From assembly GCA_037501455.1 (NCBI GenBank), contig CM074858.1:94896501-94960500 (forward strand): a DNA stretch of 64,000 bases. Direction: 5' to 3'. Of this stretch, positions 58,789 through 64,000 are shown one piece after another; positions within the stretch are counted from its first letter, which is position 1; the number at the start of each line of letters is the position of its first letter. Position numbers and translations under genes: made by a program. The stretch is from Lantana camara. Taxonomy: Eukaryota; Streptophyta; Magnoliopsida; Lamiales; Verbenaceae. A model generated the notes under the pieces. That model ran no database searches. It worked only from the letters and a program-made list of their open reading frames with translations, and was not told where the DNA came from.

Positions 58789-60250
58789 TGTTGTAAGGTT
58801 TTACTACAGTTAAAAACCAATCGTGCAAGTGTACACTAACATACACGTCGCACAATAGGATCAAACCCACAGGGAAGGGAAATCAATCACTACTCTATAT
58901 CCTTCTCTAATCTAAATACCAAACGAAAAGCAATTGTTGTTGTTATCTATAAATCTACTAAAACAAAAATTGACAATTAACTAGAAATAAACGCAAGTAA
59001 TACTAAAACACACGGATTAACTCAGTAAACTAAACTGGTAGGGGAAAAGTGATGAATCATACAATCAAGAGCTGATATGATACTTGTTTGACAAGTGTAA
59101 TTCTACAACCTAGTCACTTATATTTGTATTACCCTCTCTCAAGGTGTAACCAAGTGCTTAATTAGTGTTCAATGTTGCTCGGCGCAATCACCAATAGTTA
59201 ATTAAACCATAGGAACAAGACTAGTGCAATTCAATATTCTAGCGGCTCGGCATGAAATAAGATTACTGTTGTATAAGCTAGGACCAAATCTCTTTGTACC
59301 CTATAACTTACAAGTTGTGAAAACCATCTAAATTACCATCACTCTTTCGATCTATAGGCAATTATCACACATGCTAAGGGTGATCAGACCATCGCAAGTC
59401 AATTCAAGCCTGTTTTCAAACTAAGAATTAACACAAGTCATTCAAGCATCTTATCAAACATCTATCATGCAATCATCATCACTCCCCCTAGCCCTAGAGA
59501 ATTAGCTACTCATAATTAAAGCAAAATTCATAAAACTAAAGGAAATTGCATTAAAATAATTCATAGTCATCAACTCTAAACAAAATCTCAAAAACAAAAG
59601 CATAAACATTCAGTAATATCTAAAAATGAATCTAACATACGGAAACTAATCAAAACTAAACTTAAAGGAATTAGTTTGTAAATTAAAGCAACAATAAAAC
59701 CAAAGATCGTTCTAAGAATTCAATCCTCTCGTCTTCTCGAATTCTCTGGAAATACTCTGAAAATTCCTTGTCTTCTCTCCAAAACCCTAGGTCTTGCCCT
59801 CGAAGAAAAGCTCTCTGAAAAAGACTCCAAAAACGCACTAATATAGCAGCCCAAAGAATTCTCTCGCCGCGCTAGGTAACAGGTGTTACCTCTCCATGTA
59901 CATTTGTTGTTAACGCCCGTTACTGCTTGAAATCGCCATAACGTTTTTATTAGTGGTAACGGGCGTTACCACTTTCCTTCTGCACAGGGGTAACAGGCGT
60001 TACCCCTCTTCTCTCGCCAAAAGCTCCACTCCTGTAGCTAGTAGCGGGGCTTACTAACTTTGAACTCCTAAGTGGTAACGGGAGTTACCACATTTTCTTC
60101 CAAAAATGCGTGAAATTGCTTCGCTTCGCTGTTTCTCAACTCCTACTCTAAAATCACCTAAACGGAGCAAAATAAACACATAAACGCATCAAACGACACC
60201 AAAAATATGATCTAATTATGCTCAAAACCATGCAATTTCTACACACAACA
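58789..60250. mobile_element. Solo LTR with perfect target duplication
   Basis: TGTTGTAAGG to ACACACAACA, 1462 bp, flanked by CCTGT at 58784-58788 and 60251-60255. It interrupts exon 2 of the E3 antisense gene; removing it with one CCTGT restores the reading frame of the aligned region. Family not identified; no coding sequence. Confidence 0.85.
59875..60089. repeat. Paired GGTAACGGGCGTTACC palindromes
   Basis: Starts near 59875 and 59909, 59955 and 59989, 60040 and 60074, each pair 34 bp apart. Arms vary (GGTAACAGGTGTTACC, GGTAACGGGAGTTACC). Same design as the Tekay LTRs but a different sequence. Confidence 0.85.
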
Positions 60251-60542
60251 CCTGTTATTGGAACAGAATCTGGCAATCTTTTCATTTTCTTTGAAGGAGG
60301 GGTTTGACCCTTAGGGATCTCTCTGATGACAACGCTCGTGCGCTGCCCTTGATGTTCATTGGGAGCAATTTGAAGAGGCCGGTCCCCGCCTCGTTGGTTG
60401 GAATTAACCCACTGGCGAGGGATGATTCTGTTGTCAGGGGTGGCCCCTCGGCCTTCCCCTCGATCCCTGCCAGGGGTGTTTGAGCTCTCACCGCGGCCGC
60501 CTCCCGACCGTCTCCTGGGCCACTGCCCGGACGGCCTGGCCT

Positions 60543-60595
60543 TTGTTGCTGCTGTTGTTGTTGTTGTTGTTGTTATTGCTGTTGTTGTGGGCGCT
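60543..60595 (-). repeat. Glutamine-coding microsatellite
   Basis: TTG/CTG triplets on the plus strand, encoding about sixteen Gln residues (one changed to stop) in exon 2 of the E3 antisense gene. Confidence 0.85.
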
Positions 60596-60842
60596 CATGG
60601 TTTCTCCAAGCCCCCAAAAGTGTGGCCACGTTAGCCATGCCTCTTCTTGCCATCAGAATATTAACACCTGACAAAAGAAATAAAATGAGGGTCAGTTTTC
60701 ATTTCTAGATTACAAGGGGTAAAGTTAGTATTCCTATCTAAAGTTAGCATCCTAGATTCTATTCATCTCTCTCCAAATTTCGCTCCGGGGGGTTAGCAAT
60801 CATCTCAGGAGGGCTTACAAGCCCACAAAGAAATAACCGCCA

Positions 60843-62930
60843 CTAAAATATTCTAATGAAACAATACTATAGTAATTGTGGCATTAATAGGTTGGTGATG
60901 ACAATTGTCTTAATGGTCAATTTTGTTAAATGTAGTCATGCTAGTTATTCATAACTTATGGCTGTTTGAGAAAGTTATATTTCCATATCTCATATGGTGT
61001 TTAGTAATTATTAATTGATTAATTTTTTGTGCCAGTAAAATATATATCATCTTTAAATTGATTGTTTGTCCTTACTTACATGTGGGTCACTAGTATGATA
61101 TTGCATGTTAATTTATCCGAAGAATTACCAACTAATAATTTTTACTATTAAATGTTAATTTGGGCTCTATATCCTGAATACAAGAATAACCACAATTATG
61201 TTGTATTTGGTATGGTGAATAATATCCTCCAACAGGTTTGGGTGCTTATATGGTTTGTTAAAATAAATGTATAATATATTTATTATTTGTTGTTATATTT
61301 CACATATCTCATTTAAATTATTAATGAAATTATTACAAGGCTAATAGAGTGCTGACCTCTATAGAGATGCATGAAGTTTGTGTCTTGGTAGCATGTTAAA
61401 TATCAATAGAATATCAAAATATATTTATAAATACATTAGCATTACAATCTTCGTTTGCTTAGTTATTCCATTTGAGATAGAACTAATATAATTTGGGGTT
61501 CTTAATTAGAATAATATGTGGAGGTTGGTACAATAAAGTGTGGTGATATAACTATACTCAATTGTTGAGAAATGTGGGGGTACACTTGATATGTTTTACT
61601 GATTTATTTACAAATGTATAATTTATCTATTTAAAGGATGATGCTTCTCCTCTTAAATAAGTTGAGTGTCGGGGTAAATATGATAAAAATGAGGTAAGAA
61701 ATTTTATTCAATCAATTCTCGTATTTACTCAATTATTAGATATATGATTTTAAAATTAACTTTCATGTGCTAGAACTTTGCAAGGAAAATGTGGGGGTTT
61801 ACTGTGATCATCATGGAGTTATCAAAGTATAATATACTTATTTGGGCTACAAATATAGTTTGAGGAAAAGAAATGCTTTATAACAAAGTATTTAAATAAT
61901 GGGCTAAAAGAGAGATAATCTCTAAAGACTAAGATATTCTTGTGATAATAATATTTGGTGGATCTTAGCAAAATGCAGGTTCTTATGAATATTTACCTAT
62001 TGGGGAAGAACCGATGCAAGAAAAATGATCTATAAAGAGTGATGATGATCAAGAGATCGGGTGGTGATAATTTAACCAAACATTATCTTATTAAGTTGAT
62101 ATAATCTTGTGGTGTTTGTTTCGTAAAACAGGTATACAAACACATGGGAAAATATACAAGAAGAGAAAGAAGGGAAAAAAAAACACAAAAAATACAGTGG
62201 CACTATATATTATTCCACGAGGTGAAAATTGCCGCAAATAACTAGTGAGGCTAGTAAGAGGCATTATGCTTTACTCCATGAGATGGAAAAATTGCCTCAG
62301 GGGACTAGCGCAGAGGCTAGATCCTTTATCATCAAGGGGGATGGGCTAAGTCCACAAGGGAGTCACCTCCGGGAGTAACCCAACCTTTGTGATTTGAGAC
62401 CCCATAAATAAGGTTCAATGTGGTAGAAACAACCCGCAATGCGTGACTCGTTATATAGCACATTTTGAGGAGTGTGTTCAACAGAAACCTCCTTCCCATC
62501 ACTAAGGTGAGTGCTATAAGAAAAGGTGCGTTAGGTTAGGCCTTGACCCTTAATGAGACCAAACTGGGAAAATCCACAAGGTATGGGCACTCATACCTTG
62601 GAGGGCTCACCTAAGTAAGAGTTTCCATGGGGCCGTAGCTATGGGTTGGGCTAAACCTAGAGATTCTCATGAAAATCAAGATAAAAGCACATAGCTATTA
62701 ACCGTGCTAACTTGCTTGAACAAAAACCGATGTCAATACTGTGTGTGTGATGTATTGAAGTTTGGTCAAGGGACCTAATTCAAGGCGTAGTCCATTACGT
62801 CTCCCTCAAATGGAAATCATCAACACTAAGTATAGACTCAAGCCCGAGAGGCTCCTATACCCATTGCATGGTATTTAGTTGCCCTTGCATATTTCATATA
62901 TATTTTGAAGTTTTAAACCTTGTGGGGGAT
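60843..62930 (+). other. Noncoding 3' interior of a Copia-like element
   Basis: AT-rich with no frame over 60 codons of recognisable origin. It ends in TTGTGGGGGAT, a polypurine tract directly before a TGTTGGAATTTC LTR start, so at least the last part is the interior of an LTR element. Its 5' part is missing, and the point where E3 gives way to it is about 60842. Confidence 0.5.
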
Positions 62931-63405
62931 TGTTGGAATTTCAAAGTTTTAAAACTCCAAAACTCATAATCTACAAAATTAACTTTTGTAACTCTCCACA
63001 TTTGCATTTATTTGGTTTTAATACCTCTAAGTTACAAAATGCATTCTAACCAATATAAACAGTGTCCTAGGGTTTAGTTAGAACACACACAAGCATTATA
63101 TATCTAACTATATATCTATTCTCATATACTATATTTTGGACAATGTGATAAGATTTTGCTCCTTAGCTCTCTTGTGATCAAGCTCACAATAGGAGATGCC
63201 GGCTGTGGTCTTTTGGGTTTTATCTTGGGATGGTGATGAGCCGACAATACCCGTACGAAGAGGAGGCAAAATCACGATCTTAGGACAGCATCAAGTGGCG
63301 TGACTCCTATAGGCCAGCCGTTCTATACTTATACTTTTAATTATTATTTTTTATTCTTATATATGCACTATAAATTTGTAAGGAAAAGATTCAATTTCCA
63401 CAACA
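62931..63405 (+). mobile_element. Copia-like 3' LTR (about 475 bp)
   Basis: TGTTGGAATTTC to TTTCCACAACA, preceded by a polypurine tract. TG...CA ends and length fit a Copia LTR. No matching 5' LTR in the window. Confidence 0.6.
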
Positions 63406-63608
63406 AATTATCATTCTCATTTTTCCGAAACAAAAGTAATTTTTTTTATAAAGGATAATACATAAACCTTCAAGAGTATTAAGACTTTTTCAATTGGTGT
63501 TAATATTTTTATTAATGGTTCTTCCACTTAAAATTAAATACGGGTCAATTTTAGTTTTTTTTAGTGGTTGTGTATATTTGTACGTTTTAAATAAAACAAT
63601 ATGTATAT

Positions 63609-64000
63609 TGTAGTGCCCGGAGCGTGGGCCCCCACGTCCCTCGTACTAAGACCCAAACCCTCATATGAAATGGAAAATCCATACACGAGCCCAAGTCGTA
63701 GCGAACGGTAGACCACACACTCACTAGGCTAGGCAGAGTTAAATTAACTCAAAGCGCGCAACAATAAATCAAATAGCGAAAGCAAGGAGTTCTAAAAACA
63801 TATAATCAAAAACCAACCATATACTCCAAGTATACGAAATATACAAAGCCAATTCAATTCATAAATCCAAGACAATATTCATATCATAGTCAATTCATTA
63901 AGCACAAATCCAAAACAAAATATGCAATGCACCCAGCACGACCTAAATCTAAAAGTGAGACTCGAATGACCCACTTCTCCGCCTAGCTCGTGCATAAAAG
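63609..64000 (-). mobile_element. Tekay-type LTR, running off the window
   Basis: Begins TGTAGTGCCCGGAGCG, then CCCAAACCCTCATATGAAATGG and AGCGAACGG, matching the first 150 bases of LTRs A and C. Truncated by the window edge, so whether it is solo or part of an element is unknown. Confidence 0.8.

Larger units (their letters stand above)
29904..60842 (+). mobile_element. Old Tat-lineage element E3, split by four insertions
   Basis: Segments in order: 5' LTR remnant 29904 to about 30385, gag to 32318, pol 47635-48812 and 51002-53836, repeat-bearing 3' region, antisense gene 54902-60842. The inserts are the CACTA element with E2 inside, a Copia-like solo LTR, Tekay solo LTR D and the 58789-60250 solo LTR. 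Removing each insert rejoins the Tat sequence. The right end, including the 3' LTR, is lost at about 60842. Every coding part has many stops and frameshifts, so it is far older than E1 or E2. Confidence 0.85.
54902..60842 (-). pseudogene. Antisense gene of E3, split by two solo LTRs
   Basis: Exon 1 remnant about 60842-60764; intron 60763-60668; exon 2 60667-60256 plus 58788-58516; intron 58515-58422; exon 3 58421-57992 plus 55386-54902. Exon 2 opens after TTTTGTCAG and exon 3 after CCTTTCAG; the exon 2 donor is GTAAGAATT. The exon 1 donor is destroyed (GATG then AATAG, where E2 has GATG then GTTAG). Recognisable pieces: a polyQ tract, IPTNEAGTG, PITGKGKTVVVGKPGDGK (interrupted by the LTR), TGTHKELFAQSTNQVVDDL, AVLPRVTNLQ, a coiled coil with several stops, HCFDEDQKAFNLV and an acidic tail. 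It confirms the exon plan of E1 and E2 but is not functional. Confidence 0.75.

Noticed and set aside
60282..60671. Separate host gene with a glutamine or valine/leucine repeat
   Set aside because: The minus-strand reading is exon 2 of the E3 antisense gene; the other frames are translations of the CTG/TTG microsatellite.

Overview
This is nuclear DNA from a flowering plant, probably a dicot, and almost all of it is transposable elements. The support is Ty3/gypsy elements of the Tat and Tekay/Del lineages, a CACTA transposon, Copia-like LTRs, Mutator-like MITEs, and two fragments of a plant-specific G-type lectin S-receptor-like kinase. I see no intact host gene and no bacterial or organellar sequence. 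Species cannot be assigned by eye.

Layout. 1-4292: minus-strand Tekay/Del element A (broken gag-protease, iMet primer site, 2.6 kb 5' LTR). 4293-6570: AT-rich sequence with a foldback element and a long (AT)n tract. 6631-7018: signal peptide and lectin start of a receptor kinase, cut off at the junction with a truncated Tekay LTR (B). 9329-20217: Tat element E1 (plus strand), 5'-truncated, with gag-pol, a tandem-repeat 3' region, an antisense three-exon gene and a 3' LTR. 20218-28862: element C, an 8.6 kb large retrotransposon derivative (LARD) with two nearly identical 2.62 kb LTRs, a 3.4 kb interior with no coding capacity I could recognise, and a perfect 5-bp target duplication; it sits in the last bases of the E1 LTR. 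28873-29036: kinase-domain end of a receptor kinase on the minus strand. 29242-29619: Mutator-like MITE with a 9-bp duplication. 29904-60842: an old, heavily mutated Tat element E3 (plus strand) split by four later insertions: a CACTA element (32319-47631) that itself holds a complete minus-strand Tat element E2 (34094-46515), a Copia-like solo LTR (48813-51001), a Tekay solo LTR D (55387-57991) and another solo LTR (58789-60250). 60843-63405: 3' part of a Copia-like element. 63609-64000: start of another Tekay-type LTR.

The three Tat copies share one plan. Gag and pol (protease, reverse transcriptase, a first RNase H lacking its catalytic Asp, a second archaeal-type RNase H, integrase) read one way. 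A separate gene with its own TATA box and two introns reads the opposite way from near the 3' LTR. The two transcription units converge on a block of short tandem repeats; in E1 and E2 each monomer is an imperfect hairpin. Comparing the three copies gives matching splice sites and reading frames, which is good evidence that the antisense gene is or was a real spliced gene.

The most unusual pattern is inside the long LTRs. Pairs of 15-16 bp GC-rich palindromes sit 32 bp apart in Tekay LTRs A, B and C. A similar layout with different palindromes and about 34 bp spacing occurs in the diverged LTR D and in an unrelated solo LTR at 58789-60250. All coordinates, identities and difference counts were made by eye.
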